Positions 17,822-28,300 of a DNA stretch of 64,000 bases are shown here, one piece after another. Positions within the stretch are counted from its first letter, which is position 1; each line of letters starts with the position of its first letter. The DNA comes from JAISFI01 sp031553775 (GTDB lineage Bacteria; Bacteroidota; Bacteroidia; Bacteroidales; Azobacteroidaceae). A program made the position numbers and the translations under genes. The notes under the pieces are model-generated. The model did not search any database. It had not been told where the DNA came from and saw only the letters and a program-made list of their open reading frames with translations. The DNA lies in the NCBI GenBank assembly GCA_031553775.1, contig JAVBLA010000009.1, positions 70,840 to 134,839 on the forward strand. Reading direction: 5' to 3'.

Positions 17822-17951
17822 TTCAGATAGGGAACGATTTGATACATCAAAGATATACCGCAAAAAAATTATTACAATTCGAAGAAATCCTGCTATTTAT
17901 TCTTATAAAAATTTCAGTTCTTTGTAGCATCATACAAACTATAATGATCAA

Positions 17952-19400
17952 ATGAAAAAAACATGCTTTATAATCCTGGTTAGCCTGCTGGCGAACCTGG
18001 TACCGGGAAAAATATCCGCTAAAGAAGTATTGATACAAGCCAATGAAAAGATTGCAACAGTCAGCCCGCTATTCTGGGGTACGAACTTTCTCTACTGGAT
18101 CGAGGATGATGAGGCATTAGCCGACGGGAAAATTGAAAAAGCATTAAAGGAAATGCCTTGCACCGTTTTACGGTATCCGGGCGGAACGGTTGCCGATAAT
18201 TTCCATTGGAAAACCGCCTCGCTCGACAATGTCAATATGTTTCCTTATGAAAGCGGACCGGCGGAATCGGATTTCGATGAATTTATGGCTTTCTGTGCCC
18301 GGGTTGGAGCGGAACCGATGCTGGTAGTCAACACACAGACATGGTACCTCAAACAAGATATTGAAGGTGGAGCTAAAGAAGCCGCCGATTGGGTGAAGTA
18401 TTGTAAAGAAAAAGGATATCGGGTAAAATATTGGGAAATTGGGAATGAAACTTACTGGCATCCGGTAATGACAGCTAAAGAATATGGTGCGTTGGTTAAT
18501 GTATATGCCAAAGCGATGAAAGCAGTAGATCCCGGAATTATCATCAGTGCCAATGGCCATTGGGATACGGATATGGTAGGGACTAAAGAACGGGTACCCT
18601 CGCAATATTGGGAAGAAATCAGAAAAATGTACCTGGATATCCGTACAACAGAAGAATATAAAAAAACGAAAGAATTTTATGAAAACCTGACGGAAAAGCC
18701 TAATACGAAAGGAACCGATAAATGGTGGAATGATGTGGCAGACGCTTGCGGAGAAAACATAGACATGATCTCTATCCACTGGTATTTTTTCCAGAATCAA
18801 ACCAGCCATATCACAGACAAAATCAAAAAACTGGAAGCTTTTCTCAAAAAGAAATATCCGCACAAAGATTATCTGATCTGTCTGTCGGAATATAATTGTA
18901 ACGAAAAAGATTTGATCCCGAGAGTATTAGGATTTGCAGAAGGAACCGGCCGTTTTTTAGAAGCCGGAGTAGATGTGGCCACTTCCTGGCCAATGCGTAT
19001 CGGAGGTATGAATATGCGTAGCATGCTAAGCCTGGAAGATAAAGAGACACAATACCCCTACTCCATATTTAAAATATTTTCCAATAGCCTGAAAGGGAAT
19101 CTGGTCCATTGCAAAAGCGACAAAGACTGTTATGTATTCGCCTCGAATAATGGAAAGGAAATGACTATTTTTATTTCCGGGAGACAATTGAAAGAAAAAA
19201 CATTGATGGATATTTCCATAGAAGGTTTCAAAATCCAAAAAGCGGAAGCCAACTCATATCAACCGGTAGCATCTCCACGACCGGATATCAAAGGCTCTCC
19301 GGTTTCGGTCAGTATAAAAAAACAATCTTTGCTGACAGTGAGCGTAACACCTGAAACATTTGTAATAGTAAAACTAACCGGCAGTGAAAAAAAGTTTTAA
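17952..19400 (+). CDS. Secreted clan GH-A glycosidase, alpha-L-arabinofuranosidase-like
   Basis: 482 residues with a signal peptide (about residues 1-23). It has a TIM-barrel body with RYPGGTVADNFHW, WEIGNE (acid/base Glu166) and LSEYN (nucleophile Glu313), then a short beta domain from about residue 385 to the end. This is the retaining clan GH-A pattern, closest in style to GH51 arabinofuranosidases; GH39 or GH79 relatives remain possible. Its stop codon overlaps the stop of the convergent esterase gene by 3 bp. Together with the neighbouring esterase, sulfatase and GH2 enzyme it suggests breakdown of a decorated plant or algal polysaccharide. Substrate not determined. Confidence 0.78.
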   Translation: MKKTCFIILVSLLANLVPGKISAKEVLIQANEKIATVSPLFWGTNFLYWIEDDEALADGKIEKALKEMPCTVLRYPGGTVADNFHWKTASLDNVNMFPYESGPAESDFDEFMAFCARVGAEPMLVVNTQTWYLKQDIEGGAKEAADWVKYCKEKGYRVKYWEIGNETYWHPVMTAKEYGALVNVYAKAMKAVDPGIIISANGHWDTDMVGTKERVPSQYWEEIRKMYLDIRTTEEYKKTKEFYENLTEKPNTKGTDKWWNDVADACGENIDMISIHWYFFQNQTSHITDKIKKLEAFLKKKYPHKDYLICLSEYNCNEKDLIPRVLGFAEGTGRFLEAGVDVATSWPMRIGGMNMRSMLSLEDKETQYPYSIFKIFSNSLKGNLVHCKSDKDCYVFASNNGKEMTIFISGRQLKEKTLMDISIEGFKIQKAEANSYQPVASPRPDIKGSPVSVSIKKQSLLTVSVTPETFVIVKLTGSEKKF

Positions 19401-21148
19401 ATCCGGATTTTTTTCACCCGGCTTCCGGTTTCATTAGTTACACGGATAATATAATATCCGGAATCGTTCAGCATAAACCGGATATTCCCTTCGTCATCGA
19501 CGATGCTTACCTGCTGTTTTCTCCCGGCAACATCAAAGATCTCAACCAGAGACCCAGGAGCCGGCATACTGATTTTCACACATTTCCCATCCAGAAAAAA
19601 CCAGTTTTCATCTCCGGTTATTTCTGCAAGTGAACTATTGGTAGAAGTAACCGTTCCATATACAGTAATCTCATCAAAATAAACAATAACAGAAGTATTC
19701 TCGGCGAGTGTTCCGATGGCAATACAAAGTGGATTATCAGTTCCGGTGCTCTTTGCCGGGGAAGAAGCATTTGGTTGTAAAAAATACGTTTCATACTGGT
19801 CGGTTCCAGCAGTCAACTGTACTCCTTTCGGTTCTGAAGAAGGCAGGGTTGTACCATGGTTAAACATGATCGATTTGGCTGTATTGTCCGACCGTTTCAT
19901 AGAAACTCCTACTTTTTCAACCACTACTACAGACTCCGGCTTTGCAGTAATTTGAAAACCCACATACCTTTTCAAACCTGCAATATTCATCTGTGTAGAC
20001 CAGTTCGTTACCTGCAAATCGTATTCTGTATAAGTCGCCTTTGTATTCCCTGTCTGGATAGGAGAAACATCCAGTCCCGGTTTCAATATTTCAGGCTCGT
20101 TACTACCATCGGTGAAAGAAAAACGGATCAGTAAATCTCCCTCTATAGTTTCATCTTCCGGCAACGTAACATCCGCCACACCGAAAACATCTTTGGCAAA
20201 TGCATACATCTCGGACATTACTTCTTCAAATTTATCAGTAGAGCCCCTGTTAAAGAAACCATGCACATAGTAATCATAAATATGGCATTCAGCCCGTCCC
20301 CCTTTGGCTGATACGGCAGATGCAAAGGCAGAGGATTGTTTGCAGGAAATGGTAAAATCGGCCGACCCATGGAATAACGCTACAGCAGGAATATCTGTGT
20401 CCGGAATATAATTAATGGAAGAAATAGCTCCCCTGTTGGAGACATTAGGATAATTCACAAAATAAGCACTCGTTTTTCCCCAATTTCCATCCAGGTTATT
20501 CTGGAAATCGTACATTCCGTTACATCCCATAAAAAGCTTGGTACCGGATTGTTTCATGGCCTGCAAAGATGCCAAAGGTGTACCGGCAGACCCTCCGGCA
20601 TATCCGAAGCGGCTCATATCCAGGTTCCATTCCGAGGCATGTGCCTGTACAAAAGCAAAGGCATCTGCAACATCCTGCATGGCAATATCGAAATTTCCAC
20701 CCTGCCCTGTCAGGGAATAGGTAATACGGACACCGGCTATACCCCGGGATGCCATATATCGCGACTGGTTTTCAAATGCGCTGGCATTTCCTCCCGACCA
20801 GCCTCCGCCATGCACATAAATAATAAAGGGATGAGGACCTTCCGTCAATTGGGGAACATCTACGATCATTGACAGGGAATAAGTTCCATAAGTTTTGTAT
20901 ACATAAGTAGTTGTTTTGCAATAAGCATAATCGTTAGGAGAGACATTCAGGTCCTGGTGTTTATATTCGAGATAAACATCGGCAGGCAGCTTGTTGCAGT
21001 CGACCAACGCACAAATTTCAGCACGATCGGACAGGGTATAGTTTCCTTTCTCGCCTGACAAAGACATCCCGTAACGATTTTTTTGACCCATTACTGCTAC
21101 ACTGGCCACTATACCTGCAAATATAAATACAAAAGACAGTTTTCTCAT
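19397..21148 (-). CDS. Secreted alpha/beta-hydrolase esterase with T9SS sorting domain
   Basis: About 583 residues from ATG 21148 (MRKLSFVFIF, a clean signal peptide). The frame is open up to a GTG at 21166 that overlaps the sulfatase stop codon; ATG 21154 is also possible. The hydrolase domain (residues about 75-320) has the oxyanion motif HGGGWSGGN, nucleophile GGSAG (near Ser187), HGSADF with the expected Asp and YYVHGFF with the His. A beta-sandwich of roughly 170 residues follows, then a T9SS tail (LVEIFDVAGRKQ to KIRI). Esterases of this shape remove acyl groups from polysaccharides or cleave other carboxylic esters. It is translationally coupled to the sulfatase gene. Confidence 0.82.
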   Translation of the reverse strand: MRKLSFVFIFAGIVASVAVMGQKNRYGMSLSGEKGNYTLSDRAEICALVDCNKLPADVYLEYKHQDLNVSPNDYAYCKTTTYVYKTYGTYSLSMIVDVPQLTEGPHPFIIYVHGGGWSGGNASAFENQSRYMASRGIAGVRITYSLTGQGGNFDIAMQDVADAFAFVQAHASEWNLDMSRFGYAGGSAGTPLASLQAMKQSGTKLFMGCNGMYDFQNNLDGNWGKTSAYFVNYPNVSNRGAISSINYIPDTDIPAVALFHGSADFTISCKQSSAFASAVSAKGGRAECHIYDYYVHGFFNRGSTDKFEEVMSEMYAFAKDVFGVADVTLPEDETIEGDLLIRFSFTDGSNEPEILKPGLDVSPIQTGNTKATYTEYDLQVTNWSTQMNIAGLKRYVGFQITAKPESVVVVEKVGVSMKRSDNTAKSIMFNHGTTLPSSEPKGVQLTAGTDQYETYFLQPNASSPAKSTGTDNPLCIAIGTLAENTSVIVYFDEITVYGTVTSTNSSLAEITGDENWFFLDGKCVKISMPAPGSLVEIFDVAGRKQQVSIVDDEGNIRFMLNDSGYYIIRVTNETGSRVKKIRI

Positions 21149-21162
21149 AAACATAATTAGGA

Positions 21163-22620
21163 TCACTTAATAATTGTGGGCATCGAAAAGTTGAAAGCGT
21201 CCGAATCTACATGAGAATTTTCCATTATCTTTTCTAATTCGGCAACCAGCTCCGGATATTGGGCAGACAGATCGTTATCCTCATGAATATCTTTCGAGAG
21301 ATCGTACAATTCCGTTCGGATCAGATCCGGTTTAGTCACATTCAGGCGTACGGCTTTCCAATTTCCTTTTCTGACAGCCAGTTTACCTCCTGGTTCATGA
21401 AATTCCCAATAAAGATACTCATGCTGTTTGGGGTTATTTTTCCCGTATAAAACAGGAAGGAAGGAAATACCGTCCGTATTTTCAGCAGCTTTCGTGCCGG
21501 TCAGTTCTGCCAGGGTGGGCATCACATCCCAAAAAGCAGAAATATGATCAGAAGTACTTCCAGCCTTGATCTTTTCCGGATACCAGGCTATAAAGGGAAC
21601 ACGGATGCCTCCTTCATAAAGATCCCGCTTCACACCACGCAAGGGCCCGTAACTATCAAAAAAATCGGGATCGGCTCCGCCTTCCCGGTGGGGACCGTTA
21701 TCGCTTGTAACCATGATGATCGTATTCTTATCCATACCCATCTCTTTCAATAGAGCCACCACATCACCCACATAAGCATCAAAACGGCTGATCATTGCGG
21801 CAAAATCGGCTTTGGGATGTGAAGTACTTCCATAGCCTCCGTTTTTATAGTCCGGACCGTCATCTATTCCTTTGTATGGGTTTTCCGGAAATTTCTGATG
21901 ATAGATCGCTGCAATGCTATCTTCCGGATTCACTAATTCCGCATGGGGAAGCACATAGGTAAGTAAAGCAAAAAACGGCTTGCTCTTATTTTCCCTGATA
22001 AATTTAACCGCTTCTGCATGAATAATATCCTGGGCATAATCGCCTTTTTGTGTACCCTCATTTCCCTTCAACCAGACAGTATCCTGGTTATGCCAGAGAT
22101 AATACGGATAATAATTATGTGCCAGACGTTGACAGTTATATCCGAAAAATTCATCAAAGCCCTGCTTTTCGGGAGCTCCTTCCGATCCGGGATATCCTAG
22201 GCCCCATTTACCAAAACATCCGGTAGTGTATCCTCCGGCTTTTAGCATTTTAGCAATAGTATAAGTGTTCTCCGGCAAAGGATATTGTCCTTCCGGCTTG
22301 TGTTCTTTATTTCCCCGGATGGGTGTGTGTCCCGTATGCTGGCCGGTCATCAGGGAAGAACGGGAAGGGGCACTGACCGTGCAACCTGCATAATGCTGGG
22401 TGAATAACATACCTTCCCTGGCAAGGCGGTCTATATTCGGAGTCTGGATCATTTGCTGTCCGTAACAGCCAAAATCCCCATAGCCTAAATCATCGGCAAG
22501 GATATAAATAATATTCGGTCGATTAGCTGCCGGTACTTTTTCTTCCTTCTGTTTGCATCCGGAATAAACCAGGGCAAAAATCCCGATACCGATGCCTGCT
22601 AACGTTTGTGTTTTCTTCAT
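21163..22620 (-). CDS. Sulfatase lipoprotein with Ser-type active site
   Basis: 485 residues beginning with a lipoprotein signal (lipobox YSGC, Cys about 22). The family S1 fold is clear: NIIYILADDLGYGDFGCYG (calcium ligands), the formylglycine motif region GCTVSAPSRSSLMTGQ, GKWGLG, VTSDNGPH. The residue that must become formylglycine is Ser83 (S-A-P-S-R), not the more common Cys, so it would need the radical-SAM anaerobic maturase (anSME), which is not in the window. It removes sulfate esters, probably from a polysaccharide. It lies between the GH2 gene and the esterase on the same strand, overlapping the esterase frame. Confidence 0.93.
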   Translation of the reverse strand: MKKTQTLAGIGIGIFALVYSGCKQKEEKVPAANRPNIIYILADDLGYGDFGCYGQQMIQTPNIDRLAREGMLFTQHYAGCTVSAPSRSSLMTGQHTGHTPIRGNKEHKPEGQYPLPENTYTIAKMLKAGGYTTGCFGKWGLGYPGSEGAPEKQGFDEFFGYNCQRLAHNYYPYYLWHNQDTVWLKGNEGTQKGDYAQDIIHAEAVKFIRENKSKPFFALLTYVLPHAELVNPEDSIAAIYHQKFPENPYKGIDDGPDYKNGGYGSTSHPKADFAAMISRFDAYVGDVVALLKEMGMDKNTIIMVTSDNGPHREGGADPDFFDSYGPLRGVKRDLYEGGIRVPFIAWYPEKIKAGSTSDHISAFWDVMPTLAELTGTKAAENTDGISFLPVLYGKNNPKQHEYLYWEFHEPGGKLAVRKGNWKAVRLNVTKPDLIRTELYDLSKDIHEDNDLSAQYPELVAELEKIMENSHVDSDAFNFSMPTIIK

Positions 22621-22711
22621 GATGGATAATTTATCAATTAAGGCAGTAAAAATAGAAATATTTTTCCAATCCGAATGGGTATATTCTATTCAGATAAGGA
22701 ATAAAACATAT

Positions 22712-25177
22712 TCAATCCGATAGGGATACCAGCTTCACTTCGGCAGGTTTCAACCCCTCAGATACGGCTTTCACTGTGATTGTTCCGGATTCACCGGTGG
22801 TTTGTACAATTAAGAATGCTTTGCCCCTGAAAGCCTTCCTCTGCGGAATTTTGTAAGGAGACACATCTACCGGGTCTCCGTTATCTACAGCAATGAGCCG
22901 GGCCGGACCGGTTATTATAAAACGAATATCATTCGATGCCATCGGACACATGTTGCCTTTAGCATCCATAATATCGATCTCAAAATGGACAACATCCTTT
23001 CGATTGGCGCGAACCATCGGGCGATCTGCCTGCATGGAAATTTTATTTGCTTTTCCTGCCGTGCAATAAGACTTTTGTGCGACAGTCTGTCTGTTATTCC
23101 GGGCAACAGCTTTGATTTCCCCTGATTCATAAGGAACCTGCCACACCAATTGTTCGCCGGTATAGATTTGCTCTCCCAAAGATTTATTATTCAGGAATAA
23201 TTCCACACTTTCACAATTAGTATAAACCACTACAGGAATACTTACACCTTCTTTTCCCTGATGTGTCCAATGCGGAAGCAGATGCACCATCGGTTTTTCA
23301 GACCACAGGCTTTGATAGAGATAATAATGATCTTTAGGAAAACCGCAAATATCAATAATTCCGAAGTTTCCACAACGTTGCGGCCATTCTGCTTCTCCCA
23401 GATAATCGAAGCTTCCCCAACGGAATTCCCCGAACAACCAGGGAAAAGAAGAGGTCCGTTGCCATGATTTCCGGGCGCTGATCCTTACAGATGCATTATC
23501 ATATGAAGATTGATAATAAGGATACTCGGATTCTTCCGGAAAAACTTCATTTTCAGATAAATCCGGAATTTCAAAAACCCGGTGTTTGAATTCATCCCAG
23601 GGAATCGGAGTTTTAAGTTCCCAGGGTGCAGGAAAATCCCGGCGTCTCCAGGCGGTCTTCGTCCGGTAAACACCCCGGGTCTGATAGGTATGCGGCACTT
23701 CTGTTCCCACACCGTATTTATCCGGCCGGAGTTGATGGAATTTTTCAAATTCGCCCACTTCTTCTCCGTTTCCATTGAATCCAACCAGATCCAGGGAGCG
23801 GAAATTTTTATCATAATCAGTCGTCATACCCCGCGTAGGATCCGTCCCTCCCTGTGTTACCGGGCGTCCGGGATCTAATGAATGGATCAGGCTGACTAAT
23901 TTTTGTTGTGTTTCAGGGGAACCTTTGCTCACCTCGTTACCTATACTCCAGAAAAAAACACAGGGATGGTTCCTGTCACGGAGGATAAAATCCGTCAGGT
24001 CTTTTTTCCACCATTCTTTGAAATAGTTTCCGTAATCATGAATCGCTTTAGGTTTTTCCCATCCGTCAAAAGCCTCGTTCATCACAATAAAGCCCAGCGT
24101 ATCACACATGGTGTAGAACTCCGGGGCATATGGATTATGAGCCGTACGGATAGCATTACAGCCCATTGCCTTTAATATCTTGAGCCGTCGTTCCAACGAT
24201 TGGTCGGGGATAGCTGCACCCAAAGCTCCGGCTGTATGATGATCGCACACACCCTGAATTTTAAGAGCCTTCCCATTAAGAACGAATCCTTTGACCGAAT
24301 AAGATGCTTCCCTGATACCCACCAGCATCTGCCTGCTGTCGATGAGTTTGTTTTTATCTTTCAAGTTAGTTTCCAACAGATATATCTGAGGATATTGGGG
24401 ACTCCACAATAGTGGTGCATCTACCTCTAACTGTTGTATAACCTCCTCTTGTTTGCCTGAGCTACAGCTAACCTCATTCCGGGCCGATGCAACTTTCTTA
24501 CCGTCGCGGGTTTTGAGAATAGTTTCCAAAGTTATTTTCGCCGGATCTTTAGAATCATTGCGGAGGATTGTACGTATTTTAGAGATAGCTTTGGAGACTG
24601 AAACTTCAGGAGTTGTAAAATAAACACCCCAGGTGGGAACATATACCGAATGCCCTACAAGAAGCCATACATGCCTGTATATTCCGGAACCGGTATACCA
24701 ACGGGCACTAAGCGGTTCACTGTGATCTACCTTCACAGTCAGGACATTTTCCCCTTGTTGCAGGTAAGGTGTCAGATCATACTCAAAACTGATATATCCG
24801 GAAGGACGTTTACCCAAGAGGTGCCCGTTCAGCCAGACTGAACTGTTCAGATATACGCCATCGAAAAGAATGCGGATTTTTCTATTTTTCCAGCTATCAT
24901 CGAACGAAAAAGTCTTCCGATACCAGCCGATACCAGCCGGAAGATAACCGCTTTGCCAATCGGTTTGGTTTTCTGTAGGATGATAAGTACCTTCAATACT
25001 CCAGTCGTGAGGAAGCTGTAAAATCCTCCAGGAAGAATCATCAAAATCCCGTTGTATGGATTCCGGATAATCCCCCAAAGCAAACTTCCAGTCAAAATCG
25101 AAAGAAAGTGAAGTCGCCGCCTTCAATGGAAAAAAGAAAAAAAACAAAACCGGTAAAACAAATATCCTGCGATACAT
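22712..25177 (-). CDS. GH2 glycoside hydrolase, beta-galactosidase-like, secreted
   Basis: 821 residues with a signal peptide (about 1-20). The domain order is typical for GH2: sugar-binding jelly-roll (about 25-175, with GIGWYRKTF and VWLNGHLLG), Ig-like domain (about 185-285), TIM barrel with AIRTAHNPY, acid/base WSIGNE (Glu415) and nucleophile FGEF (Glu584), then C-terminal Ig-like domains including a DUF4982-like region. Members cleave beta-galactosides, beta-glucuronides or similar. It is divergent from the HTCS regulator across 190 bp, suggesting direct control. A TATTTTTG box on the minus strand (25227-25234) could be its -7 element. Exact substrate unknown. Confidence 0.92.
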   Translation of the reverse strand: MYRRIFVLPVLFFFFFPLKAATSLSFDFDWKFALGDYPESIQRDFDDSSWRILQLPHDWSIEGTYHPTENQTDWQSGYLPAGIGWYRKTFSFDDSWKNRKIRILFDGVYLNSSVWLNGHLLGKRPSGYISFEYDLTPYLQQGENVLTVKVDHSEPLSARWYTGSGIYRHVWLLVGHSVYVPTWGVYFTTPEVSVSKAISKIRTILRNDSKDPAKITLETILKTRDGKKVASARNEVSCSSGKQEEVIQQLEVDAPLLWSPQYPQIYLLETNLKDKNKLIDSRQMLVGIREASYSVKGFVLNGKALKIQGVCDHHTAGALGAAIPDQSLERRLKILKAMGCNAIRTAHNPYAPEFYTMCDTLGFIVMNEAFDGWEKPKAIHDYGNYFKEWWKKDLTDFILRDRNHPCVFFWSIGNEVSKGSPETQQKLVSLIHSLDPGRPVTQGGTDPTRGMTTDYDKNFRSLDLVGFNGNGEEVGEFEKFHQLRPDKYGVGTEVPHTYQTRGVYRTKTAWRRRDFPAPWELKTPIPWDEFKHRVFEIPDLSENEVFPEESEYPYYQSSYDNASVRISARKSWQRTSSFPWLFGEFRWGSFDYLGEAEWPQRCGNFGIIDICGFPKDHYYLYQSLWSEKPMVHLLPHWTHQGKEGVSIPVVVYTNCESVELFLNNKSLGEQIYTGEQLVWQVPYESGEIKAVARNNRQTVAQKSYCTAGKANKISMQADRPMVRANRKDVVHFEIDIMDAKGNMCPMASNDIRFIITGPARLIAVDNGDPVDVSPYKIPQRKAFRGKAFLIVQTTGESGTITVKAVSEGLKPAEVKLVSLSD

Positions 25178-25367
25178 TCCGTAATAGATTTAAATATTTA
25201 ATGGACAAAACAGTTTTTCAATGTTACAAAAATAGATGAAAATACATACCGGAAATAGCAGAAATTCTTCAAAAAAGGATAAAATTTAATAGAAAACATC
25301 CATGGTATAAATTTATTTCCTTCTTTTGTGATAAAAATTTACTATTTACAGATTATACAGGTACAAT

Positions 25368-28300
25368 ATGTTACTTTCAATCAAATATTGTCAAAGGTTC
25401 CTGGGTCTATGCTTCCTGTCGTTTGCAATAGCCGGACCACTCCATTCTGCAGAAAAAAACAAACGGCTATATTTCAATCATCTTTCCATAGCAGAAGGCC
25501 TGTCTAACCTGCATGTCATCGATATCATGCAGGACAAAGACGGATTCCTTTGGTTCGGAACGGAAAACGGGTTGAACAGGTACGATGGTATCAGTTTCAA
25601 AGTATACAAAAATAACCCGAAAGATCAGGAAAGCCTGTCCGGATCATCTGTTAACTGCCTGTTTTCCGACTCTAAAGGAAGATGCTGGATAGGTACTACT
25701 CAAGGTTTAAGCCTGTATAATCCTGGAAATGATAAATTTCATAATTTCCAGGACATACCGATTTTCCATCAAAACAACATCCGGTGTATTTTTGAAGACC
25801 GGAACCATTTGCTATGGATAGGAAGTCGCCTGGGACTGATCAGGTTCAATCCTGACACGAATGAAGCCAATGTTTATAATAAGGGAAATTCCGGACTTTC
25901 ACATAACATGGTGCGAGCCGTCTATGAAGACCCAAACGAAAATTTATGGGTAGGTACTTTTAACGGATTGAATTGCTTCGATAAAAAGACAGGGAAATGT
26001 AAACAAATCAAACCGGTTAATGCTTATCCGGGTGATCCCGACAATAACCTGATCCTATCGATTGTATCATCAGACACAGATTCCCTTTTATATATCGGAA
26101 CGGAAACCGGGCTTTGCCTATTCAATACAAGCACCCACCAATCAAAAGTTTACAGAAAGGAAAACACTCCGGGCATATCAAATAATGTAATCAAAGATAT
26201 CAACCGGACGGGCAAGGATCAGCTATGGCTGGGTACAGATGCCGGTTTAGTGATTTGCAAAAACGGAACATTTCATTCTTTGCAATATAATCCTTTTATA
26301 AATAACGGGCTGCCTAACAATGTAATATGGAAAATTTTCAAAGATGATTCGGGAATCATTTGGCTGGCAACCAATAATGGCATTGCTAAATATAATCCCC
26401 GGAATAACGAATTCATTTTTACGTCCCTGGTATCTTTTGTCGAACCTCGTTATTATGGTTTGAACATTTACAGCATGGCTTTCGATGACAGAAAAGGATG
26501 TTGGCTGGCTACTCAACACGGATTAGCATATTATATGCCGGAAGAAAAGGAAATAAAATGGATCAATAACCTCCCGGCCGGAACACCGAATGTTTACAGG
26601 AATCTGTTTCTGGACAAATACAAAAATTTATGGATAGGCTCTTCGGAAGGAATACTCTGTTTCGATACCCGGAATTCAAAATATGCTGACCTGAATAAGT
26701 ATAATATCCCCAAAACCAAATATAATAACTGTATGGCAATGGTAAACGATTCCGTTTTCTGGGTGGGCGATTTTTTCGGAAACCTGATACAATATCGGTT
26801 GAAATACACTAAGGGGATACTTGCCGGAATAGAAACAGACAGCTATTTCGTAGACAGCGGGATCTGGGGGATGACTGTTGATGACCAGGATCATGTGTGG
26901 ATTATCTCCAAAAAAGGCTTATTAAAATTCATCCCCGAAACAAATACATTTAAAGATTTTTATAACTCCGCACTCGGGAATACCATCGGAAATATCTATG
27001 GAGACATCAAAAAACGAATCTGGTGTACCACCGATGAAGGCCTTTACGTATATAATAATCAACAAAATACATTTGACAAAATACTCGAAGGCAACGATTT
27101 TGCAATCTCCAAAATCAAAGATGACCTGCATGGAAATCTTTGGATTGCCAATAAAAAAGGGATTCTGAAATATGAGCCGGAGAACCATAGCCTCAGCCAT
27201 CATGATTTGTCTTTTTACAGGAACTTTCTTCAATCTATCAATATTTCTGCAGAAAGGGATCTTGCAGGAAATATTTATTTTTCCGGAACCGACGGCTTCT
27301 TGTTTTTCAATCCTGACTCAATTTATGTCAAAGCATCCGACTACCCATTGTATATTACTGATATCAAATTGTTTTCCAAGTCTTTGACTATAAATGAAAA
27401 CGGACTTTCCCAGCAAGCTTACCTGACAAAAAGAATAACATTGCCTCATAATAAGAATGTGATCAGTTTCTCTTTTTCAATGCTGGATTATACCTCCCCG
27501 GAACTCATTAAATACGAATATTTTCTGGAAAACTTCGATAAAGGATGGATATGGACAAGCGATTTAAACAACCAGGCCATCTATTCTAACCTGCCGCCGG
27601 GAGAATATGTATTCCGGGTAAAAGCCACTAATGCCGATGGTATTTTCAATCAAAGGGAAGCTGAGGTATGGTTAAAAATCCTGCCGCCCTGGTGGAAAAC
27701 CTGGTGGGCTATGTTACTATATATTATTATTGCAGGAATTTCTGCTTACCTGATTCATAAACAACGGGAATCAAAAATAAAGTTGAAAAGCGATCTGGAA
27801 AAAGAAAAACTGGAACGAGAAAAAACAGAGGAAGTCAATCAGATCAAACTGAGGTTTTTTACAAATATCTCTCATGAGTTCAGGACTCCCCTGAGTCTCA
27901 TTTTAGGACCTTTAGATAATATGCTGGCAGAAAAACCGGATGAAAAAAACCAAAAACGGCTACTATTGATCCGTCAAAATGCCGAACGTCTCCTACGGCT
28001 GATTAATCAAATTATTGATTTCAGAAAAATTGAAAACCAAAAGATGACAATTAACCTTAAATCCGGAGACCTGATCTCTTTTTCAAAAAATATATTCAAC
28101 TCATTTATCGAATTAGCAGAGAAAAAAGGGATCTTCCTGCATTTCAATACAATGGAAACTGAACTGAATACTCTTTTCGATCATGACAAAATGGACAAAA
28201 TACTTTTCAATCTTTTGTCTAATGCAATGAAGTTTACATCGGAACAGGGAGAAATCGCTCTTTCCATACTGGTATCAGGTGATGAAATAACCATCGAAGT

